Source of the DNA: Bog-756 sp963718405
Lineage (GTDB): Bacteria; Actinomycetota; Acidimicrobiia; Acidimicrobiales; RAAP-2
Assembly (NCBI GenBank): GCA_963718405.1
Contig: CAVQYZ010000001.1
Span: forward strand, 941,035-1,005,034
Length of the DNA: 64,000 nt
Reading direction: 5' to 3'
In this document: positions 45,767 to 55,370 of the stretch, in pieces
How positions within the stretch are numbered: the stretch's first letter is position 1
How the letters are laid out: the number at the start of each line of letters is the position of its first letter
Notes under the pieces: model-generated
Seen by the model: the letters and a program-made list of their open reading frames with translations, nothing else
Told to the model about the DNA's origin: nothing
The model's database searches: none
Translations under genes and position numbers: made by a program

Positions 45767-46387
45767 GTGGAGAACGGACCGGCACGACCGACGGTGCGAC
45801 AGGCGGTCGCCGCCGACGTGCCGACCTTGGCCGAGATGTTGGTGCGGTCGTTCGATGACGATCCGGTCGCGGAGTTCATGTTCGCCGGGCCCCGAAGGCG
45901 ACGGGGGGGCCTCCACTCGTTCTTCACGTCCCAGTTGAAGCACCAGTACCTACCCCACGGTCACGTCTACACCACGGAGCAAAAGGACAGCGCCGCCATC
46001 TGGGGGGCACCCGACGTACCCCGCAACGGGTGGGCGGAGTTGGTCCAGCTCCTGCCGACCGCCCCGTTCCTGGCCAGCACCCGGGCCCACCGGGCGCTGC
46101 GGTGTTGTTCCAGGTGGACGGTTTGCGCCCGAGGGAGCCGCACTGGTACCTGGCCACGTTGGGGACCGACCCCGACCGTCAAGGGAAGGGACTGGGCTCG
46201 ACGCTCATGGAGTCGATGGCCCGCCGGATCGACGAGTCGGGGTTGCCCGCCTACCTCGAGTCGTCGAAGGAGCGCAACGTGTCCTTCTACGCCCGGTTCG
46301 GGTTCGAGGTGGTCGACGAGCTGCGACAAGGGATCGGATCCGACTATTTGGCGCATGTGGCGGGAGCCCCGGGGGCCCGACCTCTGA
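45767..46387 (+). CDS. GNAT acetyltransferase, two frameshifts
   Basis: An acetyl-CoA N-acyltransferase of about 206 residues. The first part (VRQAVAADVPTLAEMLVRSF, KDSAAIWGAPD) is in one frame. Near 46105 it shifts to EPHWYLATLGTDPDRQGKGL, which contains the acetyl-CoA loop and is followed by GSTLMESMA. Near 46338 it shifts back to end with DPTIWRMWREP, the usual ending of this subfamily. The pair of compensating indels points to sequence error. Substrate unknown. It is convergent with the LysR gene. Confidence 0.75.
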   Translation: MENGPARPTVRQAVAADVPTLAEMLVRSFDDDPVAEFMFAGPRRRRGGLHSFFTSQLKHQYLPHGHVYTTEQKDSAAIWGAPDVPRNGWAELVQLLPTAPFLASTRAHRALRCCSRWTVCARGSRTGTWPRWGPTPTVKGRDWARRSWSRWPAGSTSRGCPPTSSRRRSATCPSTPGSGSRWSTSCDKGSDPTIWRMWREPRGPDL

Positions 46388-46399
46388 GCGGCCGGCTGC

Positions 46400-47313
46400 T
46401 CAGCGGCGCCGACGTGTACGCCGTCGGGTCGGTCCCCGTCCACGGTCACCACGGCGTCCAGCAGTTCGTTGAGGGCCCGGGTGGGAGCCGACGGTAGGCC
46501 CCGGCTCCTCTGGGCCACACCGACACGACGGCGGGGCAGCCCCTCAATGGTGACGGGTTGGAACTGGCTCCGCAGATACGGGGGATGGCCGTGGCCGGCA
46601 GGATGGCCGGTCCGTACCCTTCGAAGGCCAACGAGGCGATGAGGCGCAATCCGTCCACTTCGGCGATGGGCAACAAGGTGATGCCCATGGGCCGGGTCAC
46701 CGCGTCCAGCTCGTCGCGGAAGGCCGTCCCCGGCAGCGGCAGAATGAGCTCCATGTCGGCCAGGTCCTCGAGCCCGAGGGGACGCTTCGTCGGCCAGAGC
46801 ATGGCCTTGGGGTACCACCAGCATCAGGTCCTCCTCGAAGAGCAGGCGGGCCACCAGGTCCCGTCCGGCCAGCGGCAGGTGCAGGATGGCCAGATCGAGT
46901 TGACCGCTGGCCAGCTGGGGCTCGAGCCCGGTGGTGTTGCCCTCCACGATCACCAGGCGGAGTTTGGGATGGCGCTTACGGGCCAGGTCCATGAGCCGAG
47001 GCACCAGCCAGCGGGCCGTGGTGCCGATCATGCCCACCCGGACCGTGCCGGTGACCTCGTCCTTGCAGGCCGCCACGTCGGAGATCAGGGCGTCGAGCTC
47101 GGACAGGATCCGCCGGGCCCGGGCCACCACCACGGTGCCCTCCTGGGTAAGTCGGCCGTCGGCCCGGTCGAAGAGGGGTGCGCCCAGCTCACGCTCCAAC
47201 CGGGCGACGTGGGCCGAGATGTTCGACTGCACGGTGTTGAGGTGCTCGGCCGCGGCCGAGAACGTGCCGTGGTCGCTGACCGCCGTCAGGGCCTGAAGGT
47301 GGCGAAGCTCCAT
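46400..47313 (-). CDS. LysR-family regulator, two or three frameshifts
   Basis: The N-terminal winged HTH is intact: MELRHLQALTAVSDHGTFSA, AAEHLNTVQSNISAHVARLE. The effector domain begins VRVGMIGTTARWLVPRLMDL. Near 46800 the frame shifts (extra base) to RPLGLEDLADMELILPLPG, near 46590 it shifts back to PPYLRSQFQPVTIEGLPRR, and the stop at 46400 needs one more. The promoter region upstream is AT-rich, where LysR proteins often bind. Target genes are not obvious; the 6C-like RNA promoter is just upstream. Confidence 0.75.
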
Positions 47314-47348
47314 CGCCTAAGATGATAGCAGTTATCGATATTAACTGC

Positions 47349-47376
47349 TTGACTGATTGCTCGCGGTAGTTATACA
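47349..47376 (+). promoter_or_regulatory. Strong sigma-70-type promoter of the 6C-like RNA
   Basis: TTGACT (47349-47354) and TATACA (47371-47376) with a 16-base spacer. It lies in an AT-rich pocket that stands out from the GC-rich surroundings, and points at the small RNA. Transcription should begin near 47383. Confidence 0.7.
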
Positions 47377-47382
47377 CTGTCA

Positions 47383-47475
47383 CCACGACCACAGGATGTT
47401 AAGGAATCCCCCTCCTATCCTTGTTGAGTCAGTGCAAAGGGATCGCCTCCCCCCCTGGCGGTCCCTTTGCCGCGT
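47383..47475 (+). ncRNA. 6C-like small RNA
   Basis: No protein frame fits here, but two hairpins with C-rich loops do. The first pairs AAGGA with TCCTT around a loop holding CCCCC (about 47402-47421). The second is a 12-base stem, AAAGGGATCGCC (47436-47447) with GGCGGTCCCTTT (47457-47468), around a loop with seven Cs. Two C-loop hairpins behind a strong promoter are the definition of the actinobacterial 6C RNA (B11 in Mycobacterium), a small RNA that acts through its C-rich loops on G-rich mRNA sites. The length of about 90 bases agrees. The identity is by structure; no alignment was made. Confidence 0.75.
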
Positions 47476-47564
47476 CCGGGGGCAGATTTTAGTGGCCTCG
47501 GGTCGAGCGGAATCGCCGGCCCGGCCCCGGTTCGGCCAGACCGTCGCCTTCTTTACCTCCTTCG

Positions 47565-47612
47565 CCCCTGCCCCCTGCCCCGGCCCCCGGCCCCGCCCTG
47601 CCCCCTGCCCCC
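47565..47612 (-). repeat. G-rich tract, possible G-quadruplex on the minus strand
   Basis: The plus strand has seven runs of three to five C within about 48 bases (CCCCTG CCCCCTG CCCC GG CCCCC type). On the minus strand this gives four or more G-runs, enough for a quadruplex, or an i-motif on the plus strand. It lies in the otherwise empty stretch 47480-47900. Confidence 0.5.
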
Positions 47613-47904
47613 TGGCGGGACTGGCGGAGGGGCCGTGGCCAGGGGGATTCGGGGATCTTCTATTGCCCCATTGGCCTGTCCGTGGCTTAGCGCGTTGGCG
47701 AAGATGGCCTGAATATCGGGTGGAACCGATTGCTATGTACTCCTAGCTATGGCCTGCAGACGATTAATTGAGCAATTCCGCAGAAAGCATGTGTCCATGC
47801 TGCGGCGACGCATAGGGCGACCCGCCTCCGCCAGAGATAGGAACCCCGCGAACAGACCGCCGAAGGCCATCACCGGTGTGGATCGGTGGCGGTAGCGTGA
47901 GGCC

Positions 47905-49280
47905 ATGTCCTCCGGTGCTGTCTTTGTCGATCTGGACCGCACGCTGATTCGGTCGGCCAGCGGCCCGGTATTCCATCAGGCCATGGAGGCCGAGGGTGTG
48001 CTGGCCCCCGGCCGCCACCTGCCTGGCGACGGCCTCATGTACAGCTTCTACAACCGGTTCGGCGAGTCGGTCCCTTTCATCGGCTTGGCCCGGGCCACGG
48101 CCGTGGTCATGCGCGGCCGATCGGCCGAGGCCACCCGCAGGGCCGGCAAGCGGGCCGTGGAGGCCCTGGCCGAACTGGTCCAGCCGTGGGCTCTCGAGGT
48201 TCTGGCCTCTCACAAGGAGCAGGGCCGGCCGCTGGTGCTCGCCACCACCTCGCCCTTCGACCTGGTCAGTCCGTTGGCCGACGCTCTGGGTTTCGACGCC
48301 GTGATCGCCACCCGGTACGTCGAGCGGGACGGCCGCTACACCGGCCACCTCGAGGGCGGGTTCGTCTGGGGTCGGGGAAGCGGGCAGCGGTGGGTCAGTG
48401 GGCCAGCGACAACGATGTCGACCTGGCGCACTCCCACGCCTATTCGGACAGTGTGTTCGATCTCCCGCTGTTCCACTCGGTGGGCTATCCCCATCCGGTC
48501 AACGCCGACCCGCGGTTGGCGGCAGTGGCCGTGGCCCGGAGGTGGCCCCTCGAGTATTGGGACCGGGCGCCGGGGATCCCCTCGGTGGTCGGACTGGAGC
48601 CCTACCACCTGGCCCGGCCGTTCTTCCGGCCCGAAGCCTTCCCCTACGCCCGGTTCGACCTCGAAGGGATGGAGCACATCCCGGCCACCGGTCCGGTGCT
48701 CCTGGCCTCCAACCACCGCAGCTACTTCGACGTGGCCGCTATCGGGTTGGTGGCGGCCCGCCTGAATCGACCGGTGAGGTTCCTGGCCAAGCAGGAAGTG
48801 TTCGACGCCCCAGTGGTGGGTAGCCTGGCTCGGGCCCTGGGCGGCATCCAGGTCGACAGGGGCAGCGGCTCCTCCGATCCCATGCGTCGGGCCGCAGCGG
48901 CGCTGCGCGCCGGCGAGGTGGTCATCGTCCTGCCCCAGGGGACGATCCCTCGGGGTGAGGCCTTCTTCGATCCCGTCCTGATCGGTCGCACCGGAACCGC
49001 CCGACTGGCCGCAGAGACCGGCGCCCCGGTGGTTCCCATCGGCCTGTGGGGGACCGAGCGGGTCTGGCCCCGGTCCTCGAGGGTTCCCAATGTCACTGCC
49101 CTCAGGCATCCACCGCGAGTGACCATCAACGTGGGCCCGCCGGTGGATCTGGGCTTGGTGGATGCCGTAGTAGACACCGCCACGCTGATGGAGTCGATCG
49201 TCGACCTCCTTCCCGAGGAGGCCCGGGTGGGCCAAGCGCCCACCGACGAGGAGCTGGCCCGCACCCGACCGCCTACGTGA
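47905..49280 (+). CDS. HAD phosphatase / PlsC acyltransferase fusion, one frameshift
   Basis: Resembles the mycobacterial two-domain protein Rv2483c (PlsC). The N-terminal HAD-IB domain shows VFVDLDRTLIRSASG and VLATTSPFDLVSPLADALGF. Near 48370 a one-base shift leads to KRAAVGQWASDNDVDLAHSH and AYSDSVFDLPLF, the HAD end. The acyltransferase domain has SNHRSYFDVAAIGL (NH-x4-D) and VIVLPQGTIPRG. The protein would make phosphatidate from lysophosphatidate and may remove a phosphate. ATG at 47905; murT follows after 43 bases. Confidence 0.85.
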
Positions 49281-49323
49281 CCATCTCGACCCGACCGCCC
49301 CGGCATACCCGGGTCGCGCCACC

Positions 49324-50640
49324 TTGGCCGTCGAGGCCCTCAAGGCCTGCAACCGGCTGTCCCGGGCTCTCGGGCGCGGCAGCGGCACCGTCGCTGGGGG
49401 CCGCGTCGGACTGCTCCTCGACCCGGTCCTGTTGGCCACCCTGGCCGAAGGCCGTAGGGTTGCCCTGGTCAGTGGGACCAACGGGAAGACCACCACGACC
49501 CGGATGCTGTCAGCGGCCCTGGTCGATGGGTCCGACCGCGTGGTTGCCACCAACGACACCGGGGCCAACATGCCCGCCGGCCACGTCTCGGCTCTGGCCG
49601 GTAGCCCTCCCGGGTCGGACGCCGTGCTCGAGGTGGATGAGGGTTACCTCGGTCGGCTCCTCGACGAGACCGCCCCCCGGGTAGTGGTGCTCCTCAATCT
49701 GTCGAGGGACCAGTTGGATCGGATCGCCGAGGTGCGGATCCTGGCCGACCGGTGGCGGGCCGCCCTGTCCGTTGGCGATGGCTCGGCAGTCGACGGCCAT
49801 GCAGCGGACCGGCGGGACGTCGTGGTCGTAGCCAACGCCGACGACCCCATGGTGGTGTGGGCCGCCACTCCGGCGGCCAACGTGCGGTGGGTGGCCGCCG
49901 GTCAGGTGTGGCACGACGACTCGGTGGGCTGTCCCGCTTGTGGGGGCGGAATCGTCTTCGAGCCGGGCGGCGGGTGGGCCTGCGACCGGTGCGAGTTCGC
50001 CCGGCCTACCTGTGATGCCTGGATTGACGGTGGTGACCTGGTGCTCTCCGATGGCAGCCGCGGGGCCTTGGAGATCGGGTTGCCCGGGTGGTTCAACCGG
50101 GCCAACGCGGCCATGGCGGCCGTAGCGGCCCCATTCATGACCGACGGTGACGGGCTGACCCCGCTCTCGGCTCTGGCCCGGATGGCCGGCGTCGGCGAGG
50201 TGGCCGGGCGGTTCGGGACCAAGATGCACCACGGTGGCCGGGTCCGGACCCTGCTGGCCAAGAACCCGGCCGGGTGGACCGCCATCTTCGATCTGCTGGA
50301 GGAGAGCGGCGCACCCCGGACCCCGGTGGTGCTGTCCATCAATGCCCGGATCGCTGACGGCCTCGACACCAGTTGGTTGTGGGACGTTCCCTTCGAACGT
50401 CTGGCCGGGCGGCCGGTCGTGGCCACCGGCGACCGCCGTCTGGACCTGGCCGTGCGACTCCGGTACGCCGAAGTAGCGGCCACGGTGGTGTCAGATCCCC
50501 TGGCGGCAGTTGATGAGGCGCTGCGGATGACTCGGGAAGACGACGCCCCCGACAACTCGGGGCCGGCCGGGGCGCCGACGGCCACCGTGGAGTTCCTGGG
50601 CAACTACACCGCCTTCGCCGACCTGGTCGGTCGGTTGTGA
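49324..50640 (+). CDS. murT: MurT, lipid II isoglutaminyl synthase, Mur ligase subunit
   Basis: With GatD it amidates the D-Glu alpha-carboxyl of lipid II to D-isoglutamine. The ATP loop GTNGKTTTTRMLSAAL is near residue 50. A Cys4 zinc ribbon (CPAC...CDRC, about residues 200-222) is a MurT hallmark. The C-terminal DUF1727 domain has NPAGWTAIFDLL and VLSINARIADGLDTSWLWD. Family length of 438 residues is normal. The start codon is unusual (TTG at 49324); no other start is in frame nearby. gatD follows 35 bases later, as expected. Confidence 0.93.
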   Translation: MAVEALKACNRLSRALGRGSGTVAGGRVGLLLDPVLLATLAEGRRVALVSGTNGKTTTTRMLSAALVDGSDRVVATNDTGANMPAGHVSALAGSPPGSDAVLEVDEGYLGRLLDETAPRVVVLLNLSRDQLDRIAEVRILADRWRAALSVGDGSAVDGHAADRRDVVVVANADDPMVVWAATPAANVRWVAAGQVWHDDSVGCPACGGGIVFEPGGGWACDRCEFARPTCDAWIDGGDLVLSDGSRGALEIGLPGWFNRANAAMAAVAAPFMTDGDGLTPLSALARMAGVGEVAGRFGTKMHHGGRVRTLLAKNPAGWTAIFDLLEESGAPRTPVVLSINARIADGLDTSWLWDVPFERLAGRPVVATGDRRLDLAVRLRYAEVAATVVSDPLAAVDEALRMTREDDAPDNSGPAGAPTATVEFLGNYTAFADLVGRL

Positions 50641-50674
50641 TGCAGCCCTTACCGACTCAACTGGTTGCGCATCG

Positions 50675-51481
50675 GTGACCGGATCCTTGCGCACCTCGTT
50701 GGCCATCGCCGTGGTCTATCCCGATCTGTTGGGCACCTACGGGGACGGAGGGAACGGTCTGATCCTGGCGCGTCGGGCCTCATGGCGGGGCATCTCCGCC
50801 GACCTCATCCAGGCTCGCTCCGGACACCCACTTCCCACCGCCGACATCTACTGCATTGGAGGCGGGGAGGACGGGCCCGGGGTGAGATCGGCTGAGGCGT
50901 TGCGTAAGGACGGTGCGCTCCATCGTGCGGTAGACCGTGGAGCGGTGGTGTTCGGCGTGTGCGCCGGGTACCAGATCCTCGGCCAGGCGTTCCCCGATGC
51001 CGCTGATCGTCCTCACGAAGGGCTGGGACTGCTCGACGTCACCACCGCCAAGGGCTCCGGCCAGCGCGCCGTAGGAGAGTTGGTGGCCACGCCGACTGCC
51101 GATGCTCCGCGTACGGCCACCGGGGACCCACTGCCCGACCTCACCGGGTTCGAGAATCACAGTGCCCTGACCACCGTGGGCCCTCAGGCCCGGGCAGTGG
51201 CCACGGTGGTCCGGGGCGTCGGCAACGGCGGGGGCGACCACACCGAGGGGGCCTGGAACGGACGGGTCTTCGGCACCTACCTGCACGGGCCGGCGCTGGC
51301 CCGCAACACCGCCCTGGCCGACCTGCTCCTTAGTTGGGCCGTGTCGACCACCGGTGACACCCCCCAGCTTGATCCCCTGGACGACCACGACGAACTGGCC
51401 CTCCGCTCCGAGCGACTCGGGGCCGTCGAGGACTCGACCGCCAACCGCTTCTTCCGGCGGTTGAACGGGACTCGAACCTGA
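50675..51481 (+). CDS. gatD: GatD, lipid II isoglutaminyl synthase, amidotransferase subunit
   Basis: A glutamine amidotransferase of 268 residues that supplies ammonia to MurT. AIVYPDLLGTYGDGGN (here AVVYPDLLGTYGDGGN) is the family start. The catalytic Cys is in VVFGVCAGYQILG (about residue 97), and the His in GTYLHGPALARN (about residue 211). GENHSG-like FENHSALTT is also present. Paired with murT upstream. No Rossmann or synthetase domain, as expected for GatD. Confidence 0.93.
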   Translation: MTGSLRTSLAIAVVYPDLLGTYGDGGNGLILARRASWRGISADLIQARSGHPLPTADIYCIGGGEDGPGVRSAEALRKDGALHRAVDRGAVVFGVCAGYQILGQAFPDAADRPHEGLGLLDVTTAKGSGQRAVGELVATPTADAPRTATGDPLPDLTGFENHSALTTVGPQARAVATVVRGVGNGGGDHTEGAWNGRVFGTYLHGPALARNTALADLLLSWAVSTTGDTPQLDPLDDHDELALRSERLGAVEDSTANRFFRRLNGTRT

Positions 51482-51511
51482 CCGGACGGCGGCTCCGGCC
51501 TCAGTGAGAGG

Positions 51512-52552
51512 TCAGTGCTCGGTCCGGGGCCAGTGGACCCCATCGTCGGGCTCGCTCCGGTCCGGTGCCGGAGTCAGCATCCACGATCGCCGCCAGGCCG
51601 CCACATCCGGGCCCTGCAGTGGGGGAGTGGCACCCCGGGCCGCCTCCTTACGGGCCGTCCACCAGTCGGTGCCGGCCTCGTTGGCCATGGTCGCCACCGC
51701 CGTTTCGATGCGGGTGGCGAAGCGGCGTGTGGACTCATCCTCACCGGGCCTCATCGGGGTGCCGAAGGTGATGGTGGTCCGGGTCCGACGGAATCCGGAC
51801 GCCCCCTTAGGGAGGATGTGGCGGGTCCCGTCGAGATGGACCGGCACCACCGTGGCCCCGGTACGCGAAGCCAAGTAGGCCGCCCCACCGGTGAAGTTCT
51901 GCCCCCAGCCATCGGGAGACCGTCCGCCCTCGGGGAAGATGATCAGGTTCCACCCGTCGACCAGCAGGTCGCCGGCCAGTTCGGCCGAACGTCGGTTGAC
52001 CTTGGTCCGCTCGAGCGGGATGGCGGCGAGGAGGAACGACCAGGTATCCGCCTTCCACTGGCGGTCGAAGAAGTAGTCGGCCGCCGCCGCCACCACCGTG
52101 TGGTGCCGGAACCTGACCGGCAAGCAGCTCAACAGCAGGGGAGTGTCGACGTGGCTGTGGTGGTTGGAGGCGAAGATGACCGGACCCTCGAGGCCGGTGA
52201 GGCCTTCGTCGCCGCGGATGGACGGCGAGGCCACCAACTTGGCCAGGGGTCGGGCCACGTTGTCGAGCACCACGGCGCGGGCCAGGCGTACCGGGTAGCG
52301 GCGCGACCAAGCGGTGTCATAGTGCACGCCCAGTTCGGGCTCAGGAGGAGGCCGCGGCACCGACTCCGGCCAGCTCGGCGGGGCCAGCGGGAAGCGGGTG
52401 CGACCCAGTCGTGAGGCCAGCGACGATGGCGACCATCGGCCCAGCGCCTCGCGGTTCCACGTTCCGCCCAGGGTGGAGTCGACGGTCACTGCCCGCCGCG
52501 AGCGGAGGGTGTTGGAGGACCGCTTGGCCGGTAAGGAGTGTGGCTCGGTCAC
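51512..52552 (-). CDS. PlsC-type 1-acylglycerol-phosphate acyltransferase
   Basis: A 346-residue acyltransferase. The catalytic motif is IFASNHHSHVDTPLLL (NH-x4-D), and the glycerophosphate site is LIIFPEGGRSPDG. KGASGFRRTRTTITFG follows in the usual place. The N-terminal 90 residues are polar and not conserved. GTG start overlaps the stop of the LarA-like gene (GTGA), so this is the last gene of the operon from 57817. It may acylate a product of that operon; the natural acceptor is not shown. Confidence 0.87.
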   Translation of the reverse strand: MTEPHSLPAKRSSNTLRSRRAVTVDSTLGGTWNREALGRWSPSSLASRLGRTRFPLAPPSWPESVPRPPPEPELGVHYDTAWSRRYPVRLARAVVLDNVARPLAKLVASPSIRGDEGLTGLEGPVIFASNHHSHVDTPLLLSCLPVRFRHHTVVAAAADYFFDRQWKADTWSFLLAAIPLERTKVNRRSAELAGDLLVDGWNLIIFPEGGRSPDGWGQNFTGGAAYLASRTGATVVPVHLDGTRHILPKGASGFRRTRTTITFGTPMRPGEDESTRRFATRIETAVATMANEAGTDWWTARKEAARGATPPLQGPDVAAWRRSWMLTPAPDRSEPDDGVHWPRTEH

Positions 52553-54138
52553 TGGACGTCAGCCATGAGGACCGGCGGGGTGTGGAGATGGGTGAGGGAC
52601 GGGGACCGGCCCACCACGTCCTGGGCCATCTCGAGGGCATCAGCCAGAGTGGAGGCGGACCGGAACCCCAGGCGGTGCACGGCCGGCCCGTCACCGCCGA
52701 CGATGATGACCGCTCCCAGGTGCTGGAGAGCGTGGGCGCACCAGTACCACATGTAGAACGGATGAACGCCGTGATACGCGTGGCCAGTGCGGTACAGGTG
52801 GATGTACCACGGGTCGGTGGCGAACGACTCTTCGAATCCTTCGGCCACTTCGACGGGATCGGTGGTCTCGGTCAGCACCTGCTCGAAGAAGTCGATGTAG
52901 CTGGGGTGGTGCACCGGGTTGAACTCCCACGGTGTGGGGTGGGACATGATCAGGACTCCGCCCTCGCGGACCAGGGGCTTGCCCCGGTAGAGGTTGAAGA
53001 AGTAGCCGAGCCCCAGGCAGGCCACCAGGATCGGGTTGAGGATGGAGTTGACGTTGTAGGGGCTGATGTAGGGGAGCCCCATGGTGAGGATGTCGGTCTG
53101 CCCCTCGACGGACACCCCCTGCTGTTGCCAGACGTGTTCGGTGGTCAGGGCGTGGACCGCCTCGACCTCACCGGCCTGCACCGAGGTCATCCGGTGGGGC
53201 GCCTTGATCGATTGGAAGATCTGGCGGGCCATGCGGGGCGGAGTCCGGTCGAGTGCCTTGGACGTCGCCACGTAGCCCAAACGGTCCCGTGCCCCCCACT
53301 CCCACTCCCGCTTTTGGAGGAAGCCGAAGGTCGACGGGAAGGTGTCGTTGTTGAGAGTGGTCTCGATCTGAAAGACGGTGACCCCACTTTCGGCGATGAG
53401 CCGGCCCATGCGCCAGTTGGAGGAGTGCAGCTCTGACCGGTGCTGGTCCATGAACGACCGACTTTGCTGCATGGTCTTGGGGTTGTGGTGGTGGCGGAGG
53501 CTCTTGTAGCTGGCCAGTCCGGTGGCCACGCTCTTGTGACCGCCGTCCATGGCCACCAGGTTGATGTTGACGTACACCAACAGATCGCTCTCGGCGGCCC
53601 GGCGATTGATTTCGACGTCCTCACCCTGGTCGGTCAATCCCAGGTGCACCAGGGCTTCGGGGTCCTCGGCGTCGTGCTGGGTCAGGAGGCCGTTGGGGGC
53701 GAAGGCGTCATAGATGCGATCCCCGAGGGCGTGGCGCAACTCGGCCTCGGTCATGCGCCGGTGCAGGGCCAGGGCCACGATGAGGGCCACGTCATCCACC
53801 CCGGCCTCGGCCGCCATGTCGAGGACCTGTTCGATGACCATCTGCCGGATGTCGGGTCGTTCCATCGGCGGTAGGGGTAAGGAGATGTCGTCGAAGGCGA
53901 TGGTCAACTTCATCCCGGGTCGCAACAAGGCTGGTAGTGGATCACGGTCACCGACCGGATGGGTGAGGGCGGAGCGAATGGCGGCACTGGGGTCGGCCAG
54001 AGGATCGAGGGGCTCGGGGGCGTAGATGACCCGGCTGCCCTCGGGCAGGCGCTCCAGGCTGAAGCGCTCCCCGTGCCAGAACAGGGTGGGCGGCGTCGAG
54101 CGGTCGACGTCGAGCACGAAACCGGGCCTGGGGCTCAT
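52549..54138 (-). CDS. LarA-like protein (DUF2088, nickel-pincer racemase family)
   Basis: A 529-residue LarA/DUF2088 homologue. LTIAFDDISLPLPPMERPDI matches the N-terminal block, LALHRRMTEAELRHALGDRI resembles the His-containing LarA segment, and NGLLTQHDAEDPEAL the second. VAMDGGHKSVATGLASYKSL aligns with the GG-K region where the cofactor lysine lies. LarA racemises lactate with a nickel-pincer nucleotide made by LarBCE. None of those makers is in the window. It is longer than LarA (about 425) by a C-terminal domain. Start and stop both overlap neighbours by four bases. Confidence 0.78.
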   Translation of the reverse strand: MSPRPGFVLDVDRSTPPTLFWHGERFSLERLPEGSRVIYAPEPLDPLADPSAAIRSALTHPVGDRDPLPALLRPGMKLTIAFDDISLPLPPMERPDIRQMVIEQVLDMAAEAGVDDVALIVALALHRRMTEAELRHALGDRIYDAFAPNGLLTQHDAEDPEALVHLGLTDQGEDVEINRRAAESDLLVYVNINLVAMDGGHKSVATGLASYKSLRHHHNPKTMQQSRSFMDQHRSELHSSNWRMGRLIAESGVTVFQIETTLNNDTFPSTFGFLQKREWEWGARDRLGYVATSKALDRTPPRMARQIFQSIKAPHRMTSVQAGEVEAVHALTTEHVWQQQGVSVEGQTDILTMGLPYISPYNVNSILNPILVACLGLGYFFNLYRGKPLVREGGVLIMSHPTPWEFNPVHHPSYIDFFEQVLTETTDPVEVAEGFEESFATDPWYIHLYRTGHAYHGVHPFYMWYWCAHALQHLGAVIIVGGDGPAVHRLGFRSASTLADALEMAQDVVGRSPSLTHLHTPPVLMADVQ

Positions 54139-55370
54139 CGGGTGGTTCCTTTCGGTGTACGTAGATCGAAGACCACCTTGGTGGCGCCGCGACGGCCGGC
54201 GGCACCGGCGTGGCCGATGGCCTCCTCGTACCGTTCGAGCGGATAGGCCGCACTGACCAACGATCCCATTCCCGCCGCAGCCACCAGGTCGATGGCCAAC
54301 TCAAAACTGCGTCGAGGTTCGGCGCCGGGCGGGATGGATTCGGAACCGTAGGCGTACGCCCCCACCACGGTGAGCTCGCGATGCCACAACGGGGCCAGGT
54401 CGATCGAGACCTTGCCGGGCATGCCCACCATGACCACCTTGCCGCGGGCCTTGACCATGGCCAGCGACTGAGCCAGCGAGTCCGACGAGCCGACGCAGTC
54501 GAAGACCACGTCGGCTCCGTCCACCAGGCGGCCGGCCAGCACCAATGAGCCGGAGTGACGACGGACGGCTCGGGCCAACTGGTCCGGGGCCACCACCGTG
54601 TCGGCACCGAGGGACCCGGCCAGGCTGCGCTGGTGCGGGTGCTTGGCCCCCACCATGACGGTGCACGGCGTCACCGGTCGGACCAGGTGATCGAGGGCGG
54701 CCACCACGGCCAGTCCCAGGGTGCCGGCCCCCACCACTGCCACGGTGTCCCCGTCGGCAATGCCCGCGGACAGGATGGCATGGACACCGCAGGCCGTGGG
54801 TTCGATCATCACGGCGTCCTCGTCAGAGAGGGACTCGGGCACCGCGTGGAGTTGGGAGGCGTGGGCCACCAACCCGGCCTCCGACCATCCGCCGCCGGTG
54901 TCGGCGCAGAACCCGGTCTGCAGGCCCGGTTCGAGATCGCCGAAGGCCACATTGCCGCACAGACCGGTATGGCCTCCAGCACAGCGCGGGCACGGGGGCC
55001 GGATGCTGCGGGGAACGCAGCCGAGCACGGGTTCGATGACGGCACGGGTACCGGGTTCCATCCTCCGGCCGGCGTGATCGGTCCCGCCTTCCTCGAGCAC
55101 GCCCACCACCTCGTGGCCGGGGACGAACGGAAAGCTCACCATGTCCTCGAAGTAGCGGGAGCTGCGCCCGTCCAAGGTGGCGAGGTCCGATCCGCAGATT
55201 CCCGAGAGCAGCGGGCGGAGCGGGAACCAGTCGTCGGATGGGAGGTCGGGGTGCACGGCGTCGAGCAGTTGGAGCGGTCCGATGCCCGCCCCCCGCCCTG
55301 ACCCCAGGAGGGAGGAGACTCGCGAGGCCGCAAACCGCGCCACGTTCCGTTCCACCACCAGAGCCTTCAC
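54135..55370 (-). CDS. Zinc-dependent MDR alcohol dehydrogenase-like protein
   Basis: A 411-residue medium-chain dehydrogenase. The catalytic zinc site is GICGSDLATLDG and GHEVVGVL. A structural-zinc-like Cys group appears as CPRCAGGHTGLC. The cofactor fold is TVAVVGAGTLGLAVVAALD. It would interconvert an alcohol and aldehyde or ketone with NAD(P)H. The start overlaps the stop of the acyl reductase gene upstream (GTGA). In context it may process the fatty alcohol/aldehyde made there. Confidence 0.86.
   Translation of the reverse strand: MKALVVERNVARFAASRVSSLLGSGRGAGIGPLQLLDAVHPDLPSDDWFPLRPLLSGICGSDLATLDGRSSRYFEDMVSFPFVPGHEVVGVLEEGGTDHAGRRMEPGTRAVIEPVLGCVPRSIRPPCPRCAGGHTGLCGNVAFGDLEPGLQTGFCADTGGGWSEAGLVAHASQLHAVPESLSDEDAVMIEPTACGVHAILSAGIADGDTVAVVGAGTLGLAVVAALDHLVRPVTPCTVMVGAKHPHQRSLAGSLGADTVVAPDQLARAVRRHSGSLVLAGRLVDGADVVFDCVGSSDSLAQSLAMVKARGKVVMVGMPGKVSIDLAPLWHRELTVVGAYAYGSESIPPGAEPRRSFELAIDLVAAAGMGSLVSAAYPLERYEEAIGHAGAAGRRGATKVVFDLRTPKGTTR

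Noticed and set aside
45967..47313. A 448-residue LysR-like protein reading through the GNAT gene
   Set aside because: After the frameshift near 46800 the frame is antisense to the GNAT gene; the effector domain continues in other frames.
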